A stretch of 64,000 bases of DNA from Dactylosporangium vinaceum (GCF_019904175.1 NZ_CP061913.1:11895908-11959907), one strand, 5' to 3'. Shown: positions 8,554 to 17,049, counted from the first letter of the stretch. Numbers and translations: made by a program. The notes: generated by a model not told the origin, from the sequence alone.

Positions 8554-9723
8554 CTGCGCCCGCGTCTGATCGACGCCGTCTTCTACGCACTGTGCGCCGC
8601 GTTCGCCGCCGTCACCGCGCTCACCTCGACGCTGCTGCCCCACCGGGCGTGGGGCGCGATCGCCTGGATCGGCTACGCGGCCGGCGCCGCGCTCGTCCTC
8701 CTCGGGGCTCGCCGCCTGGTCGTCTGGCTGCTGTTTGCCGCCACCGCCCTGCTCCCGCTCCTGGTCGAGTCGATCCAGCGCGCGTCCGGGCGCGCCGACC
8801 GGGCCCAGGAGGAGGTACTTGTCGTCGAGCACATGGGCGACCGCCTGCTCCACACCGGCACGCCCTACTTGTCACCGGCGGCGATCGCCTCGCTGCCCCC
8901 GGAGGAGCGCCTGCTCGGCTACGCCCCCTACCAGCCCGGCATGGCGATCTTCGGCCTACCGCGCGCCGCGTTCGGCCAGGCGTGGTGGACCGACGCCCGC
9001 GTGTGGTTCTTCGCCGCCACGCTGTTCTGCCTCGTGTACTCCCTCAGGCTGCTCAACGCCCGCACGCACCGCCTGACCCAGGCCGTGGCCGTCCTCCCGC
9101 TGTGCACCCTGACCCTCGCCACCGGCGGCGACGACCTGCCGGTCCTGGCCCTGTGCGTGCTGGCCCTGGCCCTGGCCTCACGCGACCGCTTCGTGGCCGC
9201 CGGGGTCGCGGTGGGCCTGGCCGGCGCCCTCAAGCTCTTCGCACTGCCGGTGGCCCTGGTCCTGCTGGTCCTGGCGCTGCCGCCGCTGGCCCGCGCGCTC
9301 CGCTTCGCCGCCTTCGCGTTCGGCATCCCCCTGGCCGCGCTCGGGCCGGCGCTCATTGTCGACGCGGACGCGTTCATCGAGAACGCCATCCGCTTCCCGA
9401 GCGGCCACGGCCTGGTGACGAGCCCGGCCCAGTCCCCGCTGCCGGGCCACCTGATCGCCACCGCCTTCCCGGCCGGCCGCACGATCGCGCTGGCGCTGCT
9501 GCTCCTGGCCGGCGCCGTCATCGCCTACCGGCTGTATCGCCGCCCCCCGCGGACCGCCGCGGCCGCCGCCCTGTTCACAGCGGCCGGCCTGACCGCCGCG
9601 ATCATGCTCACGCCGACCACGCGCTTCGGCTACCTCCTGTATCCGGCGGCCTTTCTGGCGTACTGGTGGGACCAGCGCCAACGGCCGTCAGATGGCCATG
9701 TCGACGAACCGCGACAGGTGTAG
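8554..9723 (+). CDS. Polytopic membrane protein, GT87/DUF2029-like (start codon uncertain)
   Basis: The frame encodes a multi-pass membrane protein with about nine hydrophobic helices and a short acidic tail. The acidic/aromatic loop TPYLSPAAIASLPPEERLLGYAPYQPGMAIF resembles the first external loop of polyprenyl-phosphate-dependent mannosyltransferases (GT87/DUF2029). The start is unsolved: hydrophobic coding sequence begins near 8570, yet in frame there is only GTG 8308, which would overlap the GGDEF-EAL gene by 214 nt, or ATG 8833, which would remove two helices. I give CTG 8554 as a placeholder. A frameshift or sequence error near 8534, where an ATG opens a short dead-end frame, is possible. 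The last 36 nt overlap the end of dnaB convergently. Confidence 0.65.
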   Translation: MRPRLIDAVFYALCAAFAAVTALTSTLLPHRAWGAIAWIGYAAGAALVLLGARRLVVWLLFAATALLPLLVESIQRASGRADRAQEEVLVVEHMGDRLLHTGTPYLSPAAIASLPPEERLLGYAPYQPGMAIFGLPRAAFGQAWWTDARVWFFAATLFCLVYSLRLLNARTHRLTQAVAVLPLCTLTLATGGDDLPVLALCVLALALASRDRFVAAGVAVGLAGALKLFALPVALVLLVLALPPLARALRFAAFAFGIPLAALGPALIVDADAFIENAIRFPSGHGLVTSPAQSPLPGHLIATAFPAGRTIALALLLLAGAVIAYRLYRRPPRTAAAAALFTAAGLTAAIMLTPTTRFGYLLYPAAFLAYWWDQRQRPSDGHVDEPRQV

Positions 9724-12700
9724 CTGCGCCGCCACGGTAATCGAGTCGGTAGGCCCGTTTCGGTGCTTGGCCACGATGAAGTCCGCCTCCCCGGCCCGCG
9801 GCGACTCCTTGTCGTAGTAGTCGTCGCGGTGCAGCAGGATCACCACGTCCGCGTCCTGCTCGATCGAGTTGTGGGTGGCGATGCCGTTGGCGACGAAGTT
9901 GTGCAGGCCGGGCACCGTCGCGTCGTACACCTCCTGCTCACCGATGCTCTCGATCGAACGGATCTCGTCCCAGCACACGTCGTTCGTCGCGTGCAGTTCG
10001 AGGTCCGCCCGGTCCAGCACGGCCGCCACCTGCGACAGCCGCGACCGGCTCGGCGAGCGCTCCCACTGGCGGCGCCCGCCGGACCGCGTCCCCATCGCGG
10101 CGGCGAACTCGGGGCGCGGCGCGCCCTGCCCGTGCAGGATCGCCCGCACCGAGCCCCAGACCTCGTCCGGAATCGTGTCGACGTCGGGACTGCCCGGCCG
10201 GCTCTCCAACCGGGCGCGCAGCATCTCGCACGCGATGCCCCGGGCGCCGTGCACACCGATCTCGCGGACGAACCGGAGCTGATCGTCGCGGTCCGACAGG
10301 TCGAGGGTGAACATCGCCGGGAGCGGCGTGGTGCTGCTCGTCGTGATCCGGCCGGTGATCCCGAACCGCAGCAGCAGGCGGGCCACGCCCCGCACCATCG
10401 CCTCACTGGTCGAGGCGTAGTGGACCCGGCCGCCACCGCCCGGGCGGTCCGGCGCAGCCGCTGTCACCGAGCCGTCCGTCGCCCAGAGGTGTCGCAGGAG
10501 CAGCCGGACCTGCTCCTTGGGCAGTGAGAACACCCGCTCGGGCAGGGACTTCTCGGCCGAGCGCCGCCCGAGCGTGCGGGCCAGCCGGACGACCTCGTGC
10601 TCCGGCCACGGCGCGATCTGCAGTGGCGGCGGCACATGCCGCGGCGCCGCGATCCGGTCGCCGACGGCGAGCTCGCCGAGCGGGGTCCAGCCGCCGAACG
10701 TCAGGAACGGATGGTTGGCCGTGGCCTCGATGACCTTCCCGGACGCCAGCCGCATCCGGAACACCTCTTTGCGCCCGCTCGGGAAGGCGTGCGTCATCGT
10801 TCGCGGCACGTACTGCAGCTTCTCGTTGAGCGCCCACACCGGAACGTCCCGCGCACCCGACTCGAGCAGCTCGCCGAGCGTCGTCTCCGCATTGGTGTCC
10901 GCCCGCAGGATCCGCGTCCCGGCCGTCAGGCAGCCCGACTCACGCAGGTCGGACAGCTGGGGCCGCTTGTCGGTGCGCTGCTCGGGGCCACGGTTGAGCT
11001 GACTCACCGCGACCACCGGGCACTCGACCTCCTTGGCCAGCAGCTTGAGGCCACGGGAGAGGTCGGCGACCTCCTGCTGCCGGCTCTCGGTGCGCTTCGG
11101 GCTGGTCATGAGCTGGAGATAGTCGACGACGATGAGCTTGAGGTCGTGCCGCTGCTTGAGCCGGCGCGCCTTGGCCCGGATCTCCATGAGGTTCATGCTC
11201 GGCGTGTCGTCGACGAACAGCGGCGCCTCGCTGATCTCACCCATCCGCCGGGCCAGCTTCGTCCAGTCGTCGTCCGACAACTGCCCGGAGCGCAGCACGT
11301 GCAGCGGCACCCGCGCCTCGGCCGAGAGCAGCCGCATGACGATCTCGACCTTTGACATCTCCAGACTGAAGATCGCCGACGCCATGTTGTGCTTCACCGA
11401 CGCCGCCCGGCTGAAGTCCATCGCGGCTGTCGAGTTGTGGGTGGGGATCATCGCCTCGCCGGCGAGATACAGGTGGTCGGCGTTGTCGACCTGGACGCAG
11501 CGGACCGGCACGCTCGCGACCGGCCGGACGGCGACGATGTATCGCTGCCCGGCCCGGGCCGTGCTCGTCGGGCAGCGCCGCGCGCGCTGGGCCGCGAGCT
11601 TGCGCTCGAGCCGGAACACGCCGTCGGCGGCGGTGAAGTGCAGGTCGTAGGCGATCGAGGTGGCGGGCGTGTGCCCGTCGACCCGGCGCTCGGTCATCGT
11701 GCAGCGGTAGCCGAGGCTGACGACCAGCTCGCGCACGTCCCGGGCCAGGCGCGCGTTCGCGGACGTGAACCGCACGTTGCCCGCGGCCGACACCGCGCCC
11801 CGGGCGTCGAGCAGCCCCGCCAGCAGGGCGCGCCGCTGCGGCTCCGAGCCGCGCAGGTAGTCGACCGGAATGTGCTTGCCGCCGAGCACCCCGAGCGCGC
11901 ACAGGTCAGCGGTGAGCGAGCCCTCCTCCGGCCGCCCGCGGCGGATATCGGCCGGCATCGGGTGGGCCGTGCTCGGGACCACGGCATACCCCTCGGCCTC
12001 GACGAGCGCCACGACCTGCGGGTCCGTGGCGGTGAGCCGGGCCGCGCAGGGGTGTCCGTCGCCGAGCCAGGCGCCGAGCGTGTAAGGCCCCACCGGCAGC
12101 ACGCGGTCGGGCAGCTGCAGCGCGGCCGTGGTCGGCACGGCGTGGTTGGGGCGGCCGTCGGCCGGGTGCCGCAGCGTGGCCGCGATCTCGGCGGTCGTCA
12201 CGGTCTCCGGGCGGAGCACCGTCGCTGCGGCGTTCATCGTCCGGGCGACCCGCCGGCCCGGCTCGCCGGTCGGTGCCTGGCGCGAGTATGTCCGCATCGA
12301 CCGCCGCCCCGGCCGCCCCGCGCTCGTGCGGTCGCGGACGGCGGCGCCCGTCGTGACGACCTCGTGCCCGACACCGTGGAGCACGGGCCGCAATCGCTCG
12401 CCGACCGCGGCCGCCCACTGCGGAGTCGCCGGCCGGCGGTGGGAGGCTCGGGTGGTCGTCACCCAGAGGTGCTCGGCGTCGGCGACGATCACCGAGCCGT
12501 CGGAGAACTCGACCTCGTAACAGGGGCGGTCGTGGAGCACGTCGAAGGCGTTGACGATCGTGGTGGGCCGCCCGTCGGCCCCGAGCAGCCGGTCGCCCGC
12601 CTTGACTCGGCCCATCGTGGTCCAGCCGGAGGGCGTCGGGAGCGGGGTGTCGAGGGCCAGCGCCTTCCCGAGACCGGGGCGACCGGCGACGATGATCAGC

Positions 12701-13467
12701 TGGCCGGCGTGCAGGCCGTTGAGGAGGCGGTCCAGGTCCTGGAAGCCGGTCGGGACGCCGGTCATCATCCCGCCCTGGGCGCCGACGGCCTCGATCTCGT
12801 CCAAGGTGGGCTGGAGCATTTCGGCGAGGACGGCGAAGTCCTCGCTGACGCGCTTCTCGGTCACGTCGTAGATCGCCTGCTGCGCGAGGTCGACGACGTC
12901 GTCCACGTCGCGGCCGCCCTCGGCGCTGGAGCCGTAGCCGAGTTGGACGATGCGGGTGCCGGCCTCGATGACGCGGCGCAGGACGGCGCGCTCGGCGACG
13001 ATGCGGGCGTAGTAGCTGGCATTGGCCGCGGTCGGGACCGCGGTCATCAGCGTGTGGAGGTAGGGGGTGCCGCCGATCTTCGCGATGTTGCCGGTGTCAG
13101 TGAGCGCGGCGGCGACGGTGACGGCGTCGGCGGGTTCGCCGCGGCCGTAGAGGTCGAGGATGGCGTCGTAGATGACGCTGTGCGCCGGCTTGTAGAAGTC
13201 CTGGGTCTTGAGGATCTCGACGACGTCGGCGACCGCGTCCTTGCTCAGCAGCATGCCTCCGAGGACGGACTGCTCGGCGGCCACGTCCTGGGGCGGGGTG
13301 CGCTCGAAGGTCTCGGCGCCGCCCGACGGCCGGTCGCCGCCCTTGTTCGCGCCTTTGCCGCCGCCCCCACGGCGCTCGCGGTTATCGGGCGCGGGCCCCT
13401 CGTGGTGCTCCTCCGGTGGCGGTTCCTCGTCCCACGGATCGCTCCGCCTGCCTTCGGTGATCGACAC
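9688..13467 (-). CDS. dnaB: Replicative DNA helicase DnaB with two inteins
   Basis: A 1259-residue precursor. Exteins are residues 1-268, 679-845 and 1201-1259, giving a mature helicase of 494 residues that unwinds DNA ahead of the replisome as a hexamer. The N-terminus is a Gly/Glu/Pro-rich tail followed by the DnaB N-terminal domain (PPQDVAAEQSVLGGML). The ATPase core has Walker A AGRPGLGK|ST, split by intein 1 exactly after the lysine, Walker B LIVVDYLQLM, and SDLRESG|SIEQDAD split by intein 2. These are the two classic DnaB insertion points. The gene stands alone; its upstream region carries DnaA-box-like 9-mers. Splicing of both inteins is needed for function, because each one interrupts an essential motif. 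Confidence 0.96.
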   Translation of the reverse strand: MSITEGRRSDPWDEEPPPEEHHEGPAPDNRERRGGGGKGANKGGDRPSGGAETFERTPPQDVAAEQSVLGGMLLSKDAVADVVEILKTQDFYKPAHSVIYDAILDLYGRGEPADAVTVAAALTDTGNIAKIGGTPYLHTLMTAVPTAANASYYARIVAERAVLRRVIEAGTRIVQLGYGSSAEGGRDVDDVVDLAQQAIYDVTEKRVSEDFAVLAEMLQPTLDEIEAVGAQGGMMTGVPTGFQDLDRLLNGLHAGQLIIVAGRPGLGKALALDTPLPTPSGWTTMGRVKAGDRLLGADGRPTTIVNAFDVLHDRPCYEVEFSDGSVIVADAEHLWVTTTRASHRRPATPQWAAAVGERLRPVLHGVGHEVVTTGAAVRDRTSAGRPGRRSMRTYSRQAPTGEPGRRVARTMNAAATVLRPETVTTAEIAATLRHPADGRPNHAVPTTAALQLPDRVLPVGPYTLGAWLGDGHPCAARLTATDPQVVALVEAEGYAVVPSTAHPMPADIRRGRPEEGSLTADLCALGVLGGKHIPVDYLRGSEPQRRALLAGLLDARGAVSAAGNVRFTSANARLARDVRELVVSLGYRCTMTERRVDGHTPATSIAYDLHFTAADGVFRLERKLAAQRARRCPTSTARAGQRYIVAVRPVASVPVRCVQVDNADHLYLAGEAMIPTHNSTAAMDFSRAASVKHNMASAIFSLEMSKVEIVMRLLSAEARVPLHVLRSGQLSDDDWTKLARRMGEISEAPLFVDDTPSMNLMEIRAKARRLKQRHDLKLIVVDYLQLMTSPKRTESRQQEVADLSRGLKLLAKEVECPVVAVSQLNRGPEQRTDKRPQLSDLRESGCLTAGTRILRADTNAETTLGELLESGARDVPVWALNEKLQYVPRTMTHAFPSGRKEVFRMRLASGKVIEATANHPFLTFGGWTPLGELAVGDRIAAPRHVPPPLQIAPWPEHEVVRLARTLGRRSAEKSLPERVFSLPKEQVRLLLRHLWATDGSVTAAAPDRPGGGGRVHYASTSEAMVRGVARLLLRFGITGRITTSSTTPLPAMFTLDLSDRDDQLRFVREIGVHGARGIACEMLRARLESRPGSPDVDTIPDEVWGSVRAILHGQGAPRPEFAAAMGTRSGGRRQWERSPSRSRLSQVAAVLDRADLELHATNDVCWDEIRSIESIGEQEVYDATVPGLHNFVANGIATHNSIEQDADVVILLHRDDYYDKESPRAGEADFIVAKHRNGPTDSITVAAQLHLSRFVDMAI
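9868..10932 (-). mobile_element. DnaB intein 2 (355 aa), class 1, with collapsed endonuclease
   Basis: Residues 846-1200 of the precursor. It begins CLTAGTRI (Cys1), has block B EATANHPFLT with the TxxH motif, block F VYDATVPGLHNFVANG and ends IATHN before Ser+1. These are all residues needed for standard class 1 splicing. In the endonuclease region only the second LAGLIDADG-like motif (LLRHLWATDGSV) remains. The first motif and its surroundings are absent: the sequence goes from WPEHEVVRLA almost directly to EKSLPERVFSLP, where related inteins carry a HLIGDG-type motif and further sequence between. It is probably a splicing-competent intein that can no longer home. Confidence 0.88.
11434..12663 (-). 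mobile_element. DnaB intein 1 (410 aa), class 3 type, in the Walker A motif
   Basis: Residues 269-678 of the precursor. It begins ALALDTPLP (Ala1, so no N-terminal nucleophile) and ends IPTHN, with Ser at +1. The three noncontiguous residues that define class 3 inteins are visible: Trp67 in block B (AEHLWVTT), Cys389 in block F (VRCVQVDNADHLYL) and Thr408 in block G (PTHN). A LAGLIDADG-type endonuclease region lies between: first motif TLGAWLGDGHP with its Asp at 202, second motif LLAGLLDARGAV, where the usual acidic residue is Arg288, suggesting loss of cleavage activity. Boundaries are exact because the flanking extein reads as an uninterrupted Walker A when joined. Confidence 0.9.
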
Positions 13468-13590
13468 TTCCGCCCCCCAACGCCGTACCTTGCAGGCCCA
13501 AGTAGACCTCGGGGGTACGACAAAAACTCGCAGGCGCGAGGACGCGCCCGCGCAACCGTATGGGGCGACTGGCGTTGATGAAAGTTAACC

Positions 13591-13719
13591 GGTGGACAAC
13601 TCTGCGGACAACCTGTGGACGGAGGCCCCAGACCTTGGGACAGCCTGTGCATACGCCTGTGGACAACCTGCCATAACGGCAGCTTAAATGGCCTCTGAGC
13701 TGGGCCTACCGTGTCCACA
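13591..13719. other. DnaA-box-like cluster upstream of dnaB
   Basis: Nine-mers resembling the actinobacterial DnaA box (TTGTCCACA/TGTGGACAA) occur at 13591 (GGTGGACAA), 13603 (TGCGGACAA), 13614 (TGTGGACGG), 13658 (TGTGGACAA, exact) and 13711 (GTGTCCACA). One is exact, three have one mismatch and one has two. They fall between the dnaB start and the divergent membrane protein gene, so they could place dnaB under DnaA control. Binding is inferred only. Confidence 0.5.
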
Positions 13720-13786
13720 GCCTGTGGGTTGGAAAAAGCCGCACACGGATTTTTCGGCTGGACGACCGATTGCGAAAAGGTCACGA

Positions 13787-14467
13787 ATGGGTGACGCTCC
13801 GGCAGTGAGTTACCCGGATTGGGATCGGCCGCGCGGCCGGCGCGACCAGCCGATGCCCGAGACGGGACGGTGGGATCCCCGACAGGAGCGATGGATCCCC
13901 CAGCAGCGGGTGCCCGAGGACGACGACTACGGCATCGAGCCGTACCCGGCCCGCTCCGACCCTTCCCGCCGGCCCGGTCAGGGCCGGGTGCTCGACCACG
14001 ACGAGTGGGCCGACGCCGAACGCCGCCCGCGCCGCCGGCTGCCCCTCCCTCCGCCGCCACCCAGTGAGCGGGTCGAGGATGAGGACGACGACGAGGACGA
14101 CGAGGACGAGCCGGACCAGCGCAGCCTTTACATCGGGTCGTTCATCTCGACCGCGTGCTGGTATCTCATCCCGTTCGCCGCGTATGTCGCCTGGGCACTG
14201 ACCCTGCCGGACGACCCGCGGCCCGGGTGCACGACAGCATTCGGCCTGCCCTGCCCGTCACAGCACGACGAGGCCGTCTCGAACATCAGCCATCTCGTAC
14301 CGCAGCTGGCCGTCTCGATGGCCCTGAGCATCGTGGTCGCCATGATCCTGGGCAAGGTCACGGCCGGCTGGCGGCCCTTCGCGATCGGTTTTGCCAGCGC
14401 GGTCCTGGGAGCGGGCCTGGCCACGGTCGGTTTCGCGGTACTGGCGACGCAGGATCTGGGTCTTTAG
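13787..14467 (+). CDS. Hypothetical membrane protein with acidic cytoplasmic N-terminus
   Basis: A 226-residue protein of unknown function. Residues 1-110 are hydrophilic, rich in Arg, Pro and Asp, with a run of Pro followed by a run of Asp/Glu (EDEDDDEDDEDE). Three hydrophobic segments follow near 115-140, 165-185 and 195-220. The loop between the first two has two cysteines (PGCTTAFGLPCPS) that could form a disulfide outside the membrane. ATG 13787 is preceded by AAAAGG, a fair ribosome binding site; a longer frame upstream would cover the DnaA-box-like cluster and is unlikely. It is divergent from dnaB. Confidence 0.8.
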   Translation: MGDAPAVSYPDWDRPRGRRDQPMPETGRWDPRQERWIPQQRVPEDDDYGIEPYPARSDPSRRPGQGRVLDHDEWADAERRPRRRLPLPPPPPSERVEDEDDDEDDEDEPDQRSLYIGSFISTACWYLIPFAAYVAWALTLPDDPRPGCTTAFGLPCPSQHDEAVSNISHLVPQLAVSMALSIVVAMILGKVTAGWRPFAIGFASAVLGAGLATVGFAVLATQDLGL

Positions 14468-14558
14468 AAAATCAAGGTTCGGTCACCGAAGGGTCACGCC
14501 GGGATCCGCCCGGTGAGTGCTGCCGTCAGACCTGCCAAACGGCTCTGAGGGAGGCACG

Positions 14559-16085
14559 ATGGCACGAGGACTCCGCGCCGCCGCGATGCTGGCGCTCGCC
14601 GCCACACTGCTGGCGGCCTGCAGCGCGAGCGGCCCGAACGCGAGCAGCGACAGCGGCAAGAACGCCGCGCCGCCGGTGTACGGGCCGACCGGCACCCCCG
14701 AAGGGCTCGCCGGCGGCGCCGCGACGCCCGAGAAGGCCGGCGACGCCGATCGCGCGGCGGCAGGCGAGATCGCGGCGGCCGACCGGCCCGTGTCGACGTT
14801 TGCGGTGGACGTCGACACGGCCTCGTACAGCTTCGCGAAGCGCACACTGGAGTCGGGCCGGCGCCCGGCGGCGAACACGATCCGCCCGGAGGAGTTCATC
14901 AACTCCTTCGACCAGCAGTACCGCGAGCCGACGGGCAACGGCTTCGCGATCAACACGGACGGCACGCGGCTGCCGGCCACGCATCGCGGCGCCGAGGACA
15001 ACGCCCGGCTGCTGCGGATCGGCCTGCAGACCCGCGGCGGGTCCGACGCCAACCGCCCGGACGCGGCCCTGACGTTCGTCGTGGACGTGTCGGGCTCGAT
15101 GTCCGAGCCGGGGAAGCTGGACCTGGTCCAGCACGGCCTCGACACGCTCGTCGACCAGCTGCGCCCGACGGACTCGGTGGCGCTGGTGGCGTACTCCGAC
15201 AGTGCCGAGGTGCTGCGCCCGATGAACTCGGTCCGCGACCGCGAGGCCGTGCACTCGGCGATCGATCGCCTGAAGGTCGCCGGCAGCACGAACCTCGAGG
15301 CCGGCCTGCGGCTCGGGTACGACACGGCCCGCAAAGGCTTCCGTGGCAACGCCACGAACCGCGTCATCCTGCTCTCCGACGGCCTGCCGAACGTCGGCAC
15401 CACCGACGCGACGCCCCTGGTCCGCGAGGTCCAGGAGGCCGCGGCGAAGCAGATCTCGCTGCTGGGCGTCGGCGTCGGCAGCGACTACGGCGACCGCTTC
15501 ATGGAGCAGCTCGCCGACAAGGGTGACGGCTACGTCGTCTACGTGAGCACCGAGGCCGAGGCCGACCGCGTCTTCGTGCAGCAGCTCCCCGCCACTGTCG
15601 CCCTGCGCGCCCTGGACGCGAAGGCGCAGGTCGAGTTCGACCCGAAGACCGTCATCTCGTACCGCCTGATCGGCTACGACAACCGCACGCTCTCGGCCTC
15701 GCAGTTCCGCAACGACCGGGTCGACGGCGGCGAGGTGGGCCCCGGCCACGCGGTGACCGCGCTCTACGCGCTCCATCTGCGCGCGGGCGCGGAGGGCCAC
15801 CTGGCCGACGTACGCGTCCGCTGGCAGGACCCCAAGACCCGCGAGCCGAGCGAGCTCTCCGAACCGCTCACGGTGACCACGCTCGACCGCGACTTCACCG
15901 AGGCCGCCGGCCCACTGCGCGTCTCCTACGCCGCCGCCTACCTGGCCGAAGTGCTCCGGGCCAGCCAGTACGCCGAGGAGGTCCGCCTGACCGACCTGCT
16001 GAAGATCGCCCAGTCCGCCGGCGACTCCGCCCAGGTCCATGGCCTGGCCACCATGATCAGCGACGCCGCGTCCCTGTACGGCTGA
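14559..16085 (+). CDS. VWA-domain lipoprotein, YfbK type
   Basis: A 508-residue lipoprotein: the signal peptide ends in the lipobox LLAACS with the lipidated Cys at 21. Next come the YfbK-type N-terminal domain (VSTFAVDVDTASYSFAKR, NTIRPEEFINSFDQQY), a von Willebrand A domain with an intact MIDAS motif (FVVDVSGSMSEPGKL, near residue 175) and a C-terminal DUF3520-like domain (TDLLKIAQSAGDS). Such proteins bind metal-dependent ligands at the cell surface; the ligand is unknown. ATG 14559 has a good ribosome binding site (GAGGGAGG). It converges on rplI. Confidence 0.9.
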   Translation: MARGLRAAAMLALAATLLAACSASGPNASSDSGKNAAPPVYGPTGTPEGLAGGAATPEKAGDADRAAAGEIAAADRPVSTFAVDVDTASYSFAKRTLESGRRPAANTIRPEEFINSFDQQYREPTGNGFAINTDGTRLPATHRGAEDNARLLRIGLQTRGGSDANRPDAALTFVVDVSGSMSEPGKLDLVQHGLDTLVDQLRPTDSVALVAYSDSAEVLRPMNSVRDREAVHSAIDRLKVAGSTNLEAGLRLGYDTARKGFRGNATNRVILLSDGLPNVGTTDATPLVREVQEAAAKQISLLGVGVGSDYGDRFMEQLADKGDGYVVYVSTEAEADRVFVQQLPATVALRALDAKAQVEFDPKTVISYRLIGYDNRTLSASQFRNDRVDGGEVGPGHAVTALYALHLRAGAEGHLADVRVRWQDPKTREPSELSEPLTVTTLDRDFTEAAGPLRVSYAAAYLAEVLRASQYAEEVRLTDLLKIAQSAGDSAQVHGLATMISDAASLYG

Positions 16086-16279
16086 CCGATCACCGCGCGG
16101 CGATCACCGGGCCGCCGGCTCGGCCGAACGCTGATGTGGCCCGCCGGCCGGCATCCGGCCGGACCCGACGAGGCGCCGTCACGCGTCCAAGCCGTCCGGA
16201 AGCGCGGCCGGCCGAGGGCTGGACGGGCGAAGCGAAGCCCCGGGGGGGGCGGCGGTCGGAAGGCTCACGAAACGCGAAC

Positions 16280-16311
16280 GGGCCCCGCAGGACGAGTGTC
16301 CTGCGGGGCCC
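16280..16311 (-). terminator. Terminator hairpin of the rpsF-ssb-rpsR-rplI operon
   Basis: A perfect 14-bp stem (GGGCCCCGCAGGAC with GTCCTGCGGGGCCC) and a 4-nt loop lies 17 nt beyond the rplI stop. There is no long T-run on either side, as is common in high-GC actinobacteria. It may also stop transcripts from the converging VWA gene. Confidence 0.75.
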
Positions 16312-16327
16312 GAGCGTTGTGCGCGTC

Positions 16328-16777
16328 CTACTTGGCGGCCGTGACCTTCAGCGTGAAGACCGCGGCGACCTCCGGGTGCAGCTTGATCTGCACCTTGTAG
16401 TCGCCGACCGACTTCACGTGGCCGGGCAGCTCGAGGCGGCGGCGGTCAAGCGCAGGGCCGCCGGCCTTCTGCACGGCCTCGACGACCTCGGCCGGGGTGA
16501 CGGAGCCGTAGAGCCGGCCCTCGCGACCGGCGCGGACGGCCAGCGAGACCTTGAGGCCCTCGAGCTGGGTCTTGACCTCGTTGGCGTGCCCGAGGTCGCG
16601 GATCTCCCGGGCCGAGCGGGCCCGCTTGATCGTCACGATCTGCTTCTCGGCGCCCTTGGACCACGGGATCGCGAACCCCTGCGGCAGCAGGTAGTTGCGC
16701 CCGTAACCGTCCTTGACCTCGACGATGTCGCCGGGCGTGCCGAGGCCGGTGACCTCCTGGGTAAGGATGATCTTCAT
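16328..16777 (-). CDS. rplI: 50S ribosomal protein L9
   Basis: A 149-residue L9. The N-terminal RNA-binding domain is clear (MKIILTQEVTGLGTPGDIVEVKDGYGRNYLLPQGFA), followed by the long connecting helix and the C-terminal domain (GRLYGSVTPAEVVEAV). It binds 23S rRNA near the L1 stalk base. It is the last gene of the rpsF-ssb-rpsR-rplI operon and starts 13 nt after rpsR. Confidence 0.97.
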   Translation of the reverse strand: MKIILTQEVTGLGTPGDIVEVKDGYGRNYLLPQGFAIPWSKGAEKQIVTIKRARSAREIRDLGHANEVKTQLEGLKVSLAVRAGREGRLYGSVTPAEVVEAVQKAGGPALDRRRLELPGHVKSVGDYKVQIKLHPEVAAVFTLKVTAAK

Positions 16778-16789
16778 ATCGCCGGCCCC

Positions 16790-17029
16790 CTAGCGCGTGG
16801 TCGCGGTGTAGGGGAGCAGCGCCATCTCACGCGCGTTCTTGACGGCGCGCGCGATCTGACGCTGCTGCTGGGCGGTGACACCCGTCACCCGCCGAGCGCG
16901 GATCTTGCCGCGGTCGGAGATGAACTTGCGCAGCAGCGCGGTGTCCTTGTAGTCGATGTAGGCGATGCCCTCCTTGTCGAGAGGGTTCACCTTCTTCTTC
17001 GGTTTGCGCAGGGCCGCAGCCTTCGCCAT
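16790..17029 (-). CDS. rpsR: 30S ribosomal protein S18 (cysteine-free form)
   Basis: A 79-residue S18, which pairs with S6 on the 30S platform. The core IDYKDTALLRKFISDRGKIRARRVTG is typical. The zinc-binding CxxC of many S18 proteins is absent: the corresponding stretch is KKKVNPLDKEGIAY, and no cysteine occurs anywhere in the protein. I chose ATG 17029 because AGGAG lies 8 nt upstream; an ATG at 17050 overlaps the ssb stop and would add seven residues. A cysteine-free S18 does not need zinc. Confidence 0.95.
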   Translation of the reverse strand: MAKAAALRKPKKKVNPLDKEGIAYIDYKDTALLRKFISDRGKIRARRVTGVTAQQQRQIARAVKNAREMALLPYTATTR

Positions 17030-17049
17030 TGCTCTTGCTCCTGATGCCA

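Noticed and set aside
11389..13578. A 729-codon plus-strand frame opposite dnaB
   Set aside because: Antisense shadow; Val/Arg/Gly-rich sequence without motifs, while dnaB with inteins is certain.
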